Positions 11,941 through 11,966 of a stretch of 11,966 nucleotides of DNA are shown here, piece by piece. Below the pieces are notes generated by a model, which made no database searches, was not told where the DNA came from, and saw nothing but the letters and a program-made list of their open reading frames with translations. The position numbers were made by a program, and so were the translations under genes. Within the stretch, counting starts at the first letter, position 1; each line of letters starts with the position of its first letter. Source of the stretch: an uncultured Mollicutes bacterium (GTDB lineage: Bacteria; Bacillota_I; Bacilli_A; RFN20; CAG-288); NCBI GenBank assembly GCA_900549915.1, contig URQF01000032.1, positions 1-11,966 on the forward strand. The letters run 5' to 3'.

Positions 11941-11966
11941 TTTTTCTTCCTCCTGCTTATATTATG

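Overview
The window looks like an accessory region of a low-GC Bacillota genome, probably a gut Erysipelotrichales/Firmicutes-type organism. The intact genes are AT-rich, have strong GGAGG-type ribosome binding sites, and include two lipobox (L-[AS]-G-C) lipoproteins. TGA is used as a stop, so there is no sign of a Mycoplasma code. This placement is inference from composition and protein style; no marker gene is present.

Layout. Bases 1-241 are the right end of an IS3-family (IS150-like) element. A perfect 19-bp-arm palindrome (244-284) follows. Next is a 59-codon remnant of an AIPR-like abortive-infection gene (378-557, minus), divergent from an intact ATPase/PD-(D/E)XK gene (683-2062, plus). 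The two share an intergenic region holding nested palindromes. A bidirectional terminator (2190-2227) separates this ATPase from a convergent 609-residue lipoprotein gene (2241-4070, minus). Upstream of that lies a decayed minus-strand stretch (4183-5055): a frameshifted FtsX/MacB-like permease joined to the last ~47 codons of a DUF4143 ATPase. A 683-residue lipoprotein with a C-terminal SGNH hydrolase domain follows (5321-7372, plus) and ends in a second bidirectional terminator.

The right half is a patchwork of scars. It holds a 3'-terminal gene fragment (7542-7766, minus) cut by a GC-rich IS1595-like fragment (to ~8161), then an intact AAA_14/DUF4143 ATPase (8273-9553, minus). The -35 box of that gene is formed by the last of four perfectly phased 23-bp tandem repeats. 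Beyond it are the 3' half of a tRNA-Leu(TAG) gene broken exactly at the anticodon loop (9766-9818), a short ISAs1-like transposase remnant (10134-10334), and three repeats of exactly 20-bp period (10426-10484). The window closes with an AlbA_2/HATPase_c_4 (Schlafen-like) protein gene with a winged-helix tail (10516-11940, minus).

How it fits together. No conventional pathway or operon is visible; nearly every gene is a stand-alone transcription unit. The recurring theme is solitary nucleotide-binding proteins (DUF234-type ATPase, DUF4143 ATPase, AlbA_2-HATPase), two of which carry a putative nuclease-fold tail. Each lies beside its own distinct array of short palindromes or tandem repeats, among IS scars, an abortive-infection remnant and a tRNA half-site. 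This fits a genomic-island or defence-type accessory locus, but the functional link between the genes is inference.
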